Shown: positions 1 through 10,780, numbered from the stretch's first letter. The stretch is DNA of 64,000 nucleotides from Castanea sativa (GCF_040712315.1 NC_134015.1:49569964-49633963); one strand, 5' to 3'. Notes: generated by a model not told the origin, from the sequence alone. Numbers and translations are program-made.

Positions 1-1428
1 GGAAGGGGACGAATGGATGTGTCGTCCAGGAGATAAAACTTACATGCCCATCGACACAACATGGGGCATAATGCCTCCGTCGGGTATGTATCCCTTTTGT
101 TTTCATCCAGTCAATCTTCGAAGTTGGTTTATTTTTTAAGATCTAACCGTCTTTGATTGCAGCTCGGGACCGTCCACAAGTTAACTTGGAGCAGTGGAGT
201 TTTCTGGAAAAATTTTTTAACAAGACAAAACTGCAAGAGAGGACTGGGGCTCAACTTGTCACACTTGATACTCTACACTGGTATTGTGACGGTCCTGATC
301 CTTCACCTTCCGCCCGTCGTTACGATACAAGAGTTAGAAAACGTAAGTTCGTCGAAACTCTATCCGTCTTTATTATTATTTTGCCTGGCCTTTCTCATCC
401 GTCTTTGATTTGCAGAGATGGATGCCGCCAAGAGGAGAGCCTTCATTAAACAACAGGCAGCGAAGAAGAAACAGGAGGGAGGTCAAACAAAGGGGACGGT
501 CCCACCTGTACCATAAAAAAGAACTCAACATGAAAAAACGGACCGTCCTCCAAAGAAGCAAAAGACCACACCAGAGCCCGTCGTGGCATTGGGAGCCGAG
601 AAGATACCCGTCAAGCATGGAAAGGGCAAAGGCTTGATGAAGGGTCCTGTCCTTACTGAGGAGAAACCACTCGTTCTCTTTCGGGAAGACTCCAGCTATG
701 CCCTTGAAAAGGTATCGTCCATGTGGACAGCTGACGATTACGCGGACCTCGGCAACCACACAACGGAGGCAATGGGTGAAACGGGTCTTTTCACCCTTGC
801 ACAGGTAACTTTGAATCCTTCCACTAGTTTTGCTAAGTTCTTTTCCACCCGTCATTACCATAACACTGTATTTTACTTCCAGGCCATGTTGATGATGAAA
901 GGCTTATTTGGCCGTTGTCTCAATCATGAGACAACCATGGACCGTCTGAGAAAGAAGAACCAGACGGTGGAGGATGAGCTACATGAGCTGAAGACCTACA
1001 AGATCAATGTGGACAGAAAGCTCAAATACTCGGAGCAAGTCAGAGGGGAGGTGGAAAAGGAGAATGAACATCTGCGCGAGATTTTGAAGGACAAAGAGAA
1101 GGAGTTGACGGAGACAAAGTCTAAATTCAATGACGCGAAAGAGATAGCCGTCCAGGAGTATCGTGACTCCGACCTCCTCCTGTCAGAGCTGGGAAGTTCT
1201 TTTGCTGACGGATTTGACGATGCCATCCGTCAGGTGAAGTCGTCGTACCCTGATTTGGACGTTTCCCATATTTCAATCGATGCTCAAGGGCAAACACTTG
1301 CACAATCCATCAGGTCAGAGAGTACCGATGAAGTGTTTGCCGTCACGGCTCCAGTTGATGAAGGTCAAGCCCATCCTCCAAGTCAGCCAGACGACGGTCA
1401 AATTGATAACTCGAAAAAGAATGCGTAG
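1..1428 (+). pseudogene. Antisense accessory ORF of the Tat element, spliced, left-truncated, coiled-coil protein
   Basis: Four exons can be joined with conserved phases: 1-83, 163-342, 416-804 and 883-1428. The introns 84-162, 343-415 and 805-882 all start GT and end AG. The product begins off the left edge (first visible residues EGDEWMCRP). It has a basic Lys/Arg-rich middle (about 418-640) and a long charged coiled coil (about 930-1180, many E/K/L residues). It ends in an acidic tail before TAG at 1426. A TAA at 514-516 interrupts the reading frame inside exon 3, so this copy is probably dead unless splicing avoids it. It lies opposite to gag-pol, between pol and the expected 3' LTR. Plant Tat elements commonly carry such an ORF, and its biochemical role is unknown. 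I do not recognise a catalytic domain. Confidence 0.7.
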
Positions 1429-1639
1429 TACTTGTAAAAATTCTTTATAAAAAATTTTTGCCGTTGTAAACAAACTTGAACTGTCGTTTGTAATTTTAAC
1501 TTATGGAATCTTTTATCGCATGTTTGCTTTGATTATTATCCGTCGCATGTTTATCTTATTTTGGTAACCCGTCTTTAGTAAAATGTTTTAGACGTCCGTC
1601 CTTTGTTTGGACTTTCAAATGTATTTTTGCTACCCGTGC

Positions 1640-2268
1640 ACTTTGTGATGGTCCGTCTACTTTATGGAGTCGTGAAATTTTCATCCTTCAGATGATCCGT
1701 CCACCATGTGGACTTCGTAGAATTTCATCCTTGGGATGATCCGTCCACTTGTGGACCTAGATTTTTCACCCTTTGTGTGATCCGTCCACTTTGTGGACTT
1801 GTAGATTCTCATCTTTGGGATGATCCGTCCACTTTCTGGACTTGTAGATTTTTCACCCTTTGGGTGATCCGTCCACTTTCTGGACTCGTAGATTTTTCAC
1901 CCTTTGGGTGATCCGTCCACTTTGTGGACTTCGTAGACTTTTTACCTTTTGGGTGATCCGTCCACTTTATGGACTCGTAGATTCTTTCATCCTTTGGGAT
2001 GATCCGTCCACTTTGTGGACTTGTAGATTTTTCACCTTTTGGGTGATCCGTCCACTTTGTGGACTTCGTAGACTTTTCACCTTTTGGGTGATCCGTCCAC
2101 TTTATGAACTCGTAGATTCTTTCATCCTTTGGGATGATCCGTCCACTTTGTGGACTTGTAGATTTTTCACCATTTGGGTGATCCGTCCACTTTGTGGACT
2201 CGTAGATTCTTTCATCCTTTGGGATGATCCGTCCACTTTGTGGACTTGTAGATTTTTCAACAGCATGC
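1640..2268. repeat. Tandem array, about 13 units of 42-47 bp, each with a small palindrome
   Basis: Units contain ATCCGTCCACTTTGTGGAC followed by a spacer such as TTGTAGATTTTTCACC and TTTGGGTG. The ccgtcca core recurs about every 42-47 bases (near 1699, 1742, 1784, 1826, 1870, 1911, 1955, 2005 and onward to 2228). Each core holds the inverted repeat GTCCAC-TTT-GTGGAC. Two spacer variants (ttcatcctttgggatg and ttcacccttt-gggtg) alternate irregularly, which suggests a higher-order unit. Tandem arrays in the 3' untranslated part are typical of Tat-lineage elements. Apparent ORFs on both strands here are repeat artefacts. Confidence 0.92.
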
Positions 2269-2420
2269 ATTTCGTATTTTTTAAATAAAAATTCCTCTTA
2301 TAAGTGTAACAAACCAAACTGTCAATGGAAAAGAAAACGAGTTCTGAAAAGTAAAAACTATGACTGTCTAAATTTAAATTGAAAATAAGGCAGTAGGTAT
2401 ATCATCTTGTGATTGCTGCA

Positions 2421-2828
2421 CTACTGGTAGTACTTCTTCAGGTGCTCCGCGTTCCAGGGATGGCCCAACTTCCTTCCGTCTAATGTCTCCAAGTAGTACG
2501 TTCCTTTTCTGCGCCATGAGATGATTCTGTACGGGCCTTCCCAGTTAGGACCCAACTTTCCCAGGGATGCGTCCTTCGTAGCGCCAAGCACTTTGCGCAA
2601 CACTAGATCTCCAACCTTGAAGTCCCGGTGCCGAACCTTGGAGTTGTAATGCTTTGCCATCATGTCTTGGTACCGCGCCAGTCTCTGGACTGCTGTTGCC
2701 CTGACTTCATCGACAAGATCAAGTTCTAGACGTAATGCTTGAATATTCTTGCTCTCGTCATAGCTTTCCACGCGGTAGCTCGTCAATCCCACTTCTGCCG
2801 GTATGAGGGCCTCAGTACCAAACGCCAA
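2421..2828 (-). pseudogene. Ty3 integrase C-terminal segment (after premature stop)
   Basis: This stretch continues the integrase frame after the TGA at 2829-2831. It reads FGTEALIPAEVGL, then a basic region, then KVGDLVLRKV, GPNWEGPYRI and YYLETLDGR before ending in AEHLKKYYQ. The GPNWEGPY/YxLExLDG layout is the usual C-terminal DNA-binding part of plant Ty3 integrases. A bona fide stop at 2421 closes pol. The family normally has this fused to the preceding 346-aa segment, so I read it as the tail of one polyprotein and not as a separate gene. Confidence 0.88.
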
Positions 2829-3869
2829 TCAAAACGGTGTTTCTCCCGTTGGCGTTCTTGTCGTCGTTCTGTATGCCCATAGTACACTTGGTAGTTCGTC
2901 TGGCCATATGCCCTTTGCCCCCTCGAGCTGGGTCTTGATAATCTTTAACAAGGACCAGTTCGTGACTTCAACTTGTCCGTTGGCCTGTGGGTGGGCGGGT
3001 GACGAGTAGTGATTCTTGATTCCCAGCTGAGAACAAAAATTTCGGAATGCATCGTTGTCGAATTGCTTCCCATTGTCTGAAACGAGTACTCTCGGGATCC
3101 CATATCGGCAAATAATACTTCTCCATACAAAGTTGCGAATGTTTTTCTCCGTGATAGTGGCAAGGGCTTCTGCTTCCACCCACTTAGTGAAGTAGTCAAT
3201 ACCAACCACCAAGAACTTCAGTTGTCTCGCCGCTATTGGAAACGGACCCATGATGTCTAACCCCCATTGTGCGAACGGCCAACGGGCCGTTATGGGTGTG
3301 AGTTCCTCCGTTGGCTGTCTAATAAGATTGCCAAACCGTTGACACTTATCGCAGGCTCTAACGTACATATGGGCATCCTTCTGCATTGTCGGCCAGTAGT
3401 ACCCTGCTCGGAGTAGCTTGTGTACCAGAGACCTGGATCCAGAGTGATTTCCACAAACTCCTTCATGGACTTCCCTCATCACGTAGTCTGCTTCATCTTG
3501 GCCAAGGCATCTCAGATATGGTCGGGAGAATCCTCTTTTGTAGAGGACGTCTTTAATCAGTATGAATCGGGCAGCCCTAACCTTCAATTTTCTTGCGTCT
3601 TCCTTCCTGTCTGGCAGCTTGCCGTCCTTGAGGTATGCCACAATTGGAACCGTCCAATCGTCTTTAGTGCTCAATTCCTGCACTTGAACGTTATCTAGCA
3701 GCGATGAATGTTGGACAAAGGACAATACCTGCTTTGGGACGATCATAGATTCGGCCGAAGCAGCCTTTGCGAGTCGATCCGCCTCTTGATTCTCTTCTTT
3801 TGGGATCTGAGCTATCGTGAATCTGAGGTCACTCGTTCGACACTTCACTTCCCCAAGGTACCTTCTCAT
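2829..3869 (-). pseudogene. Second RNase H end plus integrase zinc and catalytic core
   Basis: The first 50 residues complete the second RNase H (EADRLAKAAS contains its last acidic position). Integrase follows. The HHCC zinc module is visible as HEGVCGNH then CDKCQRFG (residues about 128-170). The catalytic triad is D in GLDIMGPF, D in VSDNGKQF and E in NGQVEVTN. The segment starts after one TGA (3870) and stops at another (2829), both inside conserved text, so it cannot be expressed intact from this copy. It would act in the nucleus to insert element cDNA. Confidence 0.92.
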
Positions 3870-5390
3870 TCATTCATTCCTACAATCATAGCTCCCGTTA
3901 ACTTGGCTAGCTACGATTTGGGAGTCGGAGTAGATCACTGCCTTCCTGGCCCCAGCCGCTATTGCAAGCTCCAATCCTGCCATCAGGGCCTCATACTCCG
4001 CTTCGTTATTTGTAGTGGGGAACTCCAGACGGATGATGCATCCAATCTTATCTCCTTCCGGGGTATGGAGTACAACTCCGACTCCTCCTGCACGCTTATT
4101 GGAGGATCCGTCTATGTGAATTCTCCATGTGGGCGTCTCTTCTGCCCCCTGCTCCTCAGGTGTAGTAAACTCTGCGATGAAGTCTGCCAATATTTGTCCT
4201 TTCACAGCTGTTCGTGGCTGATATTGGATATCGTACTCACTCAACTCGATAGCCCATAAAGCCATCCGTCCGGCAGTTTCGGGATTGTTCATTGCTCTCC
4301 GCAAGGGCTGATTCGTCAGGACTATAATCGTATGTGCTTGAAAATAGGGCTTCAATTTTCGAGCTGCAATTACGAGTGCGAAGGCGAGTTTCTCCATCCG
4401 TGGGTATCTCTCCTCTGCACCTCTTAGCGCCCGGCTTACAAAGTACACGGGCTTTTGTATCTTTCCTTCCTCTCTGATGAGAGCTGCACTTACTGCTGCT
4501 GATGAGACGGCAAGGTACAAGAACAATTCATCTCCCGGCGTGGACGGACTAAGCAATGGCAGGGCAGAGAGATATGCTTTTAACTCTTCAAATGCCCTTT
4601 GGCATTCGTCCGTCCACTCGAAAGATCTCCTTAATGTTCTGAAGAAAGGTAGACACTTGTCCGTGGCTCTTGATACGAACCTATTTAGGGCTGCTATCTT
4701 CCCTGTCAGGCTTTGCACTTCCTTTACCGTCCTCGGAGGAGATAGATCCATAATCGCTTTCACTTTCTTTGGGTTGACTTCGATGCCCCGCTGGGACACC
4801 ATGAATCCTAAGAATTTTCCAGCAGTAACTCCGAATGCGCATTTGCTTGGATTCAGCTTCATTCTATACGTCCGAAGAGTGTCGAATGTCTCCTGGAGGT
4901 CCCTCAGATGATCGGACACCTTTACGCTTTTCACCAACATATCATCCACATAAACCTGGACGTTTCTGCCAATTTGGTGTGCGAACATTTTGTTCATTAA
5001 TCGTTGATACGTGGCTCCCGCGTTCTTGAGCCCGAACGGCATCACCTTGTAGCAAAAAAGCCCCTGGCTTGTCACAAATGATGTTTTCTCTTGATCACCT
5101 TTATCCAATTTGATTTGATTATACCCCGAGAAGGCGTCCATGAAGCTCATCAATTCATGTCTCGCTGTGGAGTCCACTAAGGTGTCAATGCGCGGGAGTG
5201 GGTAACTGTCTTTAGGGCATGCTCTGTTCAGATCCGTGAAGTCAACACACATTCTCCACTTCCCGTTTGATTTCTTGACCATCACCACGTTTGCCAGCCA
5301 ATCTGGGTAGTACACCTCTCGTATGAAGTTCGCTTCCCGTAGCTTCTGCACTTCCTCTACTGCGACTCGATCCCTTTCGGGGGTGAACAC
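3870..5390 (-). pseudogene. Reverse transcriptase, RNase H and start of second RNase H
   Basis: RT is clear: CVDFTDLNRACPKDSYPLP, MDAFSGYNQI, VMPFGLKNAGATYQRLM and the catalytic YVDDMLVKS (about residues 45-160). A Ty3-type RNase H follows (about 290-400, ending LADFIAEF). Then comes a second RNase H beginning WRIHIDGSSN, with EAEYEALMAG and YSDSQ carrying its D-E-D residues. The open frame ends at TGA 3870 inside the second RNase H. Upstream it is cut from protease by TGA 5403. The double RNase H is the strongest sign of Tat affiliation. RT active-site residues are intact even though the polyprotein is broken. Confidence 0.94.
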
Positions 5391-5402
5391 GCGCTTCTTT
5401 TG

Positions 5403-6548
5403 TCAAACTGGAGAAAACGAAGGTGACACGTTCAATTTATGGACTATGACTGTCGGATCTATTCCCGACATGTCGTCATGGCTCCATGCAAACACGTCTT
5501 GGTTCTCTTTGAGGAACAGTAGGAGGGCATGTCGAACCGTTTGGTCGACCGAGGTTCCTATCCTGGTGGTCCGGTCGGGCCTCGAATCATCTAGTTGTAC
5601 CTCTTCCAATTTCTCCACGAGTTCTGCCACTGTTCTCTGTTCTTCGATGTTCATTGCCTGTACATGGTCGTCCATCTCCATCATGGCCACGTAACATTCC
5701 CGTGTAGTTACCTGATTTTCGCGCAGTTCTCCAACTCCGTGTTTAGTGGGAAACTTGATCATCAGATGGTAGGTGGAGGTGATGGCCTTCCATGCGTTGA
5801 GAGTGGGTCGTCCGAGTATGGCATTATACGCTGAGGAGCAATCAACCACTAGAAAAGAAACATCCTTGATTAATTGTTGTGGGTAGTTTCCTACTGTCAC
5901 CGCCAATGTGACGGATCCTAAAGGATGGACCCGGGTTCCCCCAAAGCCAACGAGGGGCGTGCATGCCGGGATCAGGCGCTCTTTTGCAATCCCCATTTGC
6001 TGGAATGCGGGGTAGTAGAGGATGTCCGCTGAGCTCCCGTTGTCCACTAGAACTCGGTGGACGTTGAAGTCTCCCACCTGTATACTAACCACAAGCGCGT
6101 CGTCATGGGGGTGGTGAAGGCGGCGGGCCTCTTCTTCAGAAAACTCGATACTGGAGCCGTTTCGTCGTATTCTTTCTAGTGAAGAGCCCATCGATTGGAA
6201 ACTTTGAACCATCCGTAAATAGGTCTTTCTGGCCTTTTTAGATGACCCCGTTGAAGTACTGGCCCCTATTATCATCCGTATGTCTGCTACTGGTGGTCTG
6301 GGACGTTCGTTTTCCCGTCTAGGATTCTGTTCCTGGGGTTGATTCGTTCTCTCCTTCCTCACGAACCTCTGCAATCTTCCTTGTCTGATGAGGGCTTCGA
6401 TCTGTTGCTTCAAGTCATAACAGTCCGTCGTATCATCGCCGTGGTCACGATGAAAACGACAATATCTATCTCGTGGCCTCTTGCTCGGATCTCCCTTCAA
6501 CTTGCCTGGGAACGTCAAGGTTCCTTCATCTTTGATTTGCATTAACAC
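5403..6548 (-). pseudogene. Ty3 gag zinc-like segment and aspartic protease
   Basis: The segment opens with the end of gag, including the Cys/His text RYCRFHRDHGDDTTDC, common in this plant family. It then has the retropepsin motif VLVDNGSSADILYYPAF and the flap/ILGRPTLN region around residues 165-260. The DNGS variant in place of DTGS is usual for Tat/Athila-type proteases. The frame is shifted relative to the gag ORF (overlap 6542-6548) and ends at TGA 5403, where relatives continue into RT. I cannot tell whether the shift was programmed or mutational. Mutational is likelier, because family-like gag residues are visible in the pol frame upstream of the overlap. Confidence 0.9.
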
Positions 6549-7651
6549 CTGGTCAATTGGGGCTGTGAGGGGGTGAAACTTGTAAACCTCCCCAAAGGTG
6601 GTTTGGACCTCCGGTCTTCTCGTCGATCTCTGGTTTTTGCCATTTTTCGTCCATTATCTGGTTTCGTATCTTCCTGTCTTTCCCTTTTTGCTGGTTTATA
6701 GTCGTCTCTGGCCAGCAAGGCATCTTCCGCGTTCATGTACTTCGTCGCCCTGTAATATACATCGGACATAGTCTTTGGGTCATTCTTACATAGAGAAAAC
6801 AAGAACTTACCCTCTTGTAACCCATTTGTGAATGCTGCCACAAGTATCTTGTCATCTGCCTCGTCTATCGAGAGGGATTCCTTGTTAAAGCGGCCTATAT
6901 AAGACCTTAATGTCTCGCCTTCTCGTTGTTTAATTCCCAGTATACATGCAATAGACCTCTTGTGTCGATGACTTCCAATGAAGTGTGATACGAACTGTGC
7001 GCCTAGTTCCTTAAAAGTGCCGATGGAATTAGGCGTCAACCTACTGTACCAATCCCTCGCAGGCCCTTTCAAGGTGGTGAGAAAAGCCCTGCACATGATT
7101 TCATCTGGTACACCCTGAAGATGCATTAGGGTTCTGAAAGACTCCAGGTGATCCAACGGGTCTTTGGATCCGTCGTAGTTCTCCATATGGGGCATGCAAA
7201 ATTTTGGAGGAACGGGGCATGAATTCACCAACGCTGTGAATGGTGAATCCGTTCTATGGACGAGGTCGTCCAAGTTGCTGGATACCCGTCCTCTAAGGGC
7301 GCTCATCATCACATTCATGCGCTCCCTCATCTCCTGCAGTTTGGCGGCTATGGGAGTCGGTACAGCGTCTAAGGCAGATAGTTGATTGGTTTCTTGTCGC
7401 TCGGGTCTAGTTGGAGCGTTACTGCCCTCAGGTCTTTCCGCGTTCCTTCCTTCCGGACTAGCGCCCTCCTGGTCTTCCTGTGGTGCACTCGGGTGCGCGG
7501 TCCTTTGCCGCAACTGTTCTTCCAAATCATGATTCTGCTTAGTGAGGCGCTCAACCGCCGCTGCGAGTGTTTGGACCTGCCTCTCTAGAGCGGTGGTGCG
7601 TGGTTCGTCGCCTTGATTGTTGTTCGTTGCCATCGATCGGATGAGTGCCAT
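6542..7651 (-). CDS. Ty3 gag (capsid) ORF
   Basis: This is a 369-aa ORF starting about 60 bases after the primer site. An N-terminal coiled coil (ALERQVQTLAAAVERLTKQ) is followed by a low-complexity acidic/Pro region. Then comes the plant retrotransposon gag domain (about residues 145-300), with MENYDGSKDPLDHLESF, LKGPARDWYSRL, LGAQFVSHF and GETLRSYIGRFN. Gag would form the cytoplasmic particle that packages element RNA. The last 15 residues look out of frame compared with relatives, so a 1-base indel probably lies near 6590-6620. Two close Met codons (7651, 7633) could serve as start. Confidence 0.9.
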   Translation of the reverse strand: MALIRSMATNNNQGDEPRTTALERQVQTLAAAVERLTKQNHDLEEQLRQRTAHPSAPQEDQEGASPEGRNAERPEGSNAPTRPERQETNQLSALDAVPTPIAAKLQEMRERMNVMMSALRGRVSSNLDDLVHRTDSPFTALVNSCPVPPKFCMPHMENYDGSKDPLDHLESFRTLMHLQGVPDEIMCRAFLTTLKGPARDWYSRLTPNSIGTFKELGAQFVSHFIGSHRHKRSIACILGIKQREGETLRSYIGRFNKESLSIDEADDKILVAAFTNGLQEGKFLFSLCKNDPKTMSDVYYRATKYMNAEDALLARDDYKPAKRERQEDTKPDNGRKMAKTRDRREDRRSKPPLGRFTSFTPSQPQLTRC

Positions 7652-7711
7652 ACAACTCTTTGTCTCAGGAATAGAGCGAGGCTAAAATAATCAGAAGACT
7701 TTCTTCTTCCT

Positions 7712-7729
7712 TTCCCACAGACGGCGCCA
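7712..7729 (-). other. Primer-binding site of the Tat element
   Basis: On the minus strand the sequence is TGGCGCCGTCTGTGGGAA, two bases after a CA LTR terminus. TGGCGCC-type sites next to plant Ty3 LTRs are well known tRNA primer sites. I did not assign the tRNA. Confidence 0.85.
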
Positions 7730-7731
7730 AC

Positions 7732-8273
7732 TGATGATGCCGAAAATATCACCAGTGAGTTGCAAACACTTCTCAAACTAAAGCAACACCTGCAAAAAGA
7801 AAACAAAGGACCCAAAAGAGAGCACCGGTGTGGTGCCGGCCAAAAACCCTCCGAAGGTCAAGTTAGAATTTTGTTTCTTTAACCCTAGAATGCCAGAGTT
7901 AAGAATATTATGCGTACCTTCATATCTAGGGTTTCTGGGGTATTTATATTGGGTAGAATTGCATTTCTTTTATGATACAACTTCCTCCTCAAGATCCTTT
8001 CCATATAGGAGTCTTCTCAAACGTGTGTCACAAGAAGTCCAAATATGTACGCTTGTGTGGGGATAAAGTAGAGGTTGATTTAAAACATATCAAATGATAC
8101 TCAATCTAGAATCTTCGATTAATCCGTACATGACGGATGCTCAGTTAAACTTAACCGTCATAGTGGTGTTACCTACGGTGTCGATCCGTCTACCTTATAT
8201 CCGTCCCTTCGAATTCTATGGGAATGCCCGTCTCCTATTTTTACCCCTTCATTTATCTTTGTCAGTTTTAACA
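7732..8273 (-). repeat. 5' LTR of the Tat element, outer boundary approximate
   Basis: The inner edge is firm: ATCATCA on the minus strand directly precedes the primer site. A TATA box (TATAAATA, near 7938-7950 on the minus strand) and downstream transcribed leader fit an LTR promoter. The outer edge is taken as TGTTAAAAC (ending 8273), giving 542 bp. It runs into an AT microsatellite and cannot be confirmed without the other LTR. Confidence 0.65.
7936..7952 (-). promoter_or_regulatory. LTR core promoter (TATA box)
   Basis: The plus strand GGGGTATTTATATTGG reads CCAATATAAATACCCC on the minus strand, a good TATA box inside the LTR about 220 bp from the primer site. It would start the genomic RNA of the reverse-oriented element. 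Confidence 0.6.
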
Positions 8274-8344
8274 TTTATATATATATATATATATATTTCT
8301 TTTTTATTTCCAGTTTTCCTATAATTTTTTTTACATTCACTTAT

Positions 8345-9747
8345 TTTTTAAATATTTACACTTTCTTCAACCTTTCTTTTCCCCTTACCTTTCATCTCCC
8401 CACTACCCTCTACTTTAATATTGTTATTCATCTTTCCCTTCATTTTCCTTTATTTGTCTCTTCTTATCCCTTCTTTCTTACTATAAATTTGTCACTCTTT
8501 TCCATTCTTTGCATAGTTTTCTCTCACATAAAGGTTCTCTCTCTCTCTCTCTCAATGTGTGGTGGATTTTTATTTTTTATTGCATCTCCACTTTAAGTTG
8601 ATAAATTTTTGTGTTTTTAAGAACTCTAATTTAGGTTGATACGATTTAATTTTGTGTTTTAGTGCTGGTGGTTTTTTATTTTTTATTGCATCTCCGCTTT
8701 AAGTTGATAAATTTTTGTGTTTTTAAGAACTCTAATTTAGGTTGATACGATTTAGTTTTGTGTTTTTTTATTTTATTTTATTTATTTATTTATTTATTAT
8801 TATTATTTTACTTTTTAATTATTAAATTTTATCCGATTACATTATAAAAAATTAAAGATAGTAGATAAAAATAAAATAGTATTTCATTACATAGCATAAT
8901 TTGGATAATTTAGTATGTATTGTTATATCTTTAAATTTTTCTTATTTTTTTCTTCTCTTCTATTTTACTCAATATTGAAATTCAACCACATCCTCCTTAT
9001 CATTAAATTATTTATATTTTCTCTCTCTTTTTGTTTTAAAAAATAAAAAATGTAATAATTTACTTAAATTCAAATAAAAGAAAATTGTGCTCATCAAATT
9101 TTACTCATTTGTTTTAACATTTACACTTTTTCCAACCTTTCTCCTACTCTTTACCTTTTCATCTCCCCAAATATTCTACCTTGATATTACTCTTCCTCTT
9201 TCCTTTTATTTTCCTTTATTTTGTTTCTTTTTATTATCATCCTCTTAGTATAAATTTTTCATTCACTCTTTCATTTTTTACATAATTTTCTCTCACAAAA
9301 AAGTGGTTATTTCCCACTCTTTCTCCCTCAATTTTTTGGTGGATTTTTATTTTTATTACATCTCTATTTTAGCTTGATAAAGTTTTGTATTCTTTAAAAC
9401 TCTATTTTGGTTGATGGGATTCAGTTTTGTGTTTAAAGTTTTTATTTTTATTTTTTTTATGACTTTGATTGTTAAATATTATCATATTGCATTATAAATA
9501 ATTAAAAATAGTATATAAGAATGTACTATTATTATATTACATAGAATTATTTGGATAAGTTAGTGTTTATTGTTATGTATTTTTTTTATATATTTTTTTC
9601 TCATATCGTTTTATTTAACATTTAAATTCAGCCACATCCCCTGTATATATCATTAAATTATTTATATTTCCACTCCTTTTTTATTCTAAAAAATTTAAAA
9701 TATAATATTTTGCCTAAATTAAATAAGTAAAATTGTCCACATTAAGT
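8345..9747. repeat. Two diverged tandem copies of an about 650-760-bp AT-rich block
   Basis: Copy A (8345-9092) and copy B (9113-9747) share ordered landmarks. These are TTACACTTT..CAACCTTTC, TTTCATCTCCCC, the TATAAATTT..TCACTC region, GTGGATTTTTATTTTT, TTTGGTTGAT, TTATTTGGATAA and ATCATTAAATTATTTATATTT. Copy A is longer because of an internal duplication (8562-8770). No coding potential is seen. The block may be internal sequence of the Helitron whose 3' end lies at 10809, but no 5' end was identified. Confidence 0.75.
8562..8770. repeat. Internal tandem duplication, period 106 bp
   Basis: Two copies (8562-8667 and 8668-8770) of a segment containing TGCATCTCC, CTTTAAGTTGATAAATTT and AACTCTAATTTAGGTTGAT are nearly identical. 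They differ at a few bases only, so the duplication is younger than the surrounding larger repeat. Confidence 0.85.
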
Positions 9748-10328
9748 GGAGTAATGCTAAGGAAACACTCATTCTCACACCCAATGCATCAAAGAAGAAT
9801 GAAATACAAAACAAATCAAGTTAGAAACACTAAATTAAAAAATAAAAAACTAATAATGCATATTTAATGTCATAGAATCATCATCAAATTTTGGAAAATG
9901 ATAGGTTGCCAATGGAGAGAGAGAGAAAGAGAGAGAGAGAGAGATAGTATAGAAAAAAACCAATACAAAGTAATAAAGAGTAGATAAAGAAAAAAAAACC
10001 AAATGTCAATTAGTAATCGTTGATTGGAAAACAAAGAGTTTGTAAGGAGAAGTAAAAAATAAAATAGAGATTACCATGTAGAGAACATTAAAAACTTTAC
10101 AGTGTAGTAACGTAAATCGTTAAGTTCACTTAAAAAATTAAATCAACAATAAAACATTAAATACAATCATAGTACTAAATTTAAATTTAAAACTAATCAA
10201 ACTCTAACTATGGAAACCATATTAATCATAACTAAAAAAGAAATGTTCTCTGATAGTAGTAGAAATTGCATAAGAAATAAAGTTAGAAAATTTAAAAATC
10301 CATATTTTGACATTTCATTTAACCTTAT

Positions 10329-10329
<1 letters not shown>

Positions 10330-10391
<62 letters not shown>
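10330..10391. repeat. (AT)n microsatellite
   Basis: About 28 TA dinucleotide units. Similar long (AT)n tracts occur at 15190-15223, 28510-28545, 36757-36812 and 57312-57370. Confidence 0.95.
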
Positions 10392-10397
<6 letters not shown>

Positions 10398-10780
10398 TAC
10401 ACTATTACTTTCAAAAAGCTAATAAACAATGTTACTTCTCATTTATCGTCTTTGTTATGCAAATCATCAGTTTGTAAATATATAATAATGGTAAGAAACA
10501 TTACAAATGAGATCACTAAAAAATATATATAAAATTAATTAGTCATTATCATTATGGAGTAGTAGTTTATAATTTTACGCATCCAAAAAAGTGGAATATA
10601 TAGAATTTTCTTAAAGGTATGGGTAAAGATTCACTATATATATGTGTGTGTGAGTGTGTAAGGGTAAAAAAAGGTATAGTTTAGGTTTTTATTAACTTAA
10701 AAACTAATGAAAAACGAATGGTTAATAACTAAAATTATAGTATTAATAAAATATTTAATGAGACCATTCTAAAAAAATTA

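Larger units (their letters stand above)
1..8273 (-). mobile_element. Ty3/gypsy retrotransposon, Tat-type, reverse orientation, 3' end off the left edge
   Basis: Read on the minus strand the order is LTR, primer site, gag, protease, RT, RNase H, second RNase H, integrase, then tandem repeats and an antisense ORF. This is Ty3 order (integrase last). The second, archaeal-type RNase H, the DNGS protease motif and an accessory ORF between pol and the 3' LTR are features known from the Tat/Ogre/Retand lineage, so I infer that clade. The 3' LTR should lie left of position 1, so no LTR pair or target duplication can be checked. The element is broken by a gag-pol frame change and three TGA stops (5403, 3870, 2829). 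The outer limit of the right-hand LTR is uncertain (8230-8275). Confidence 0.9.

Noticed and set aside
376..861. 161-aa minus-strand ORF
   Set aside because: Shadow of the spliced plus-strand accessory ORF, crossing its intron; no recognisable content.
1640..2268. CRISPR-like alternating repeat pattern
   Set aside because: The spacers are repeated too and the sequence is inside a plant retrotransposon in a eukaryotic genome.
1708..2317. Long overlapping ORFs on both strands with repeated residues
   Set aside because: They lie entirely in the 42-47-bp tandem array and exist only because the unit lacks stops; no start context or domain.
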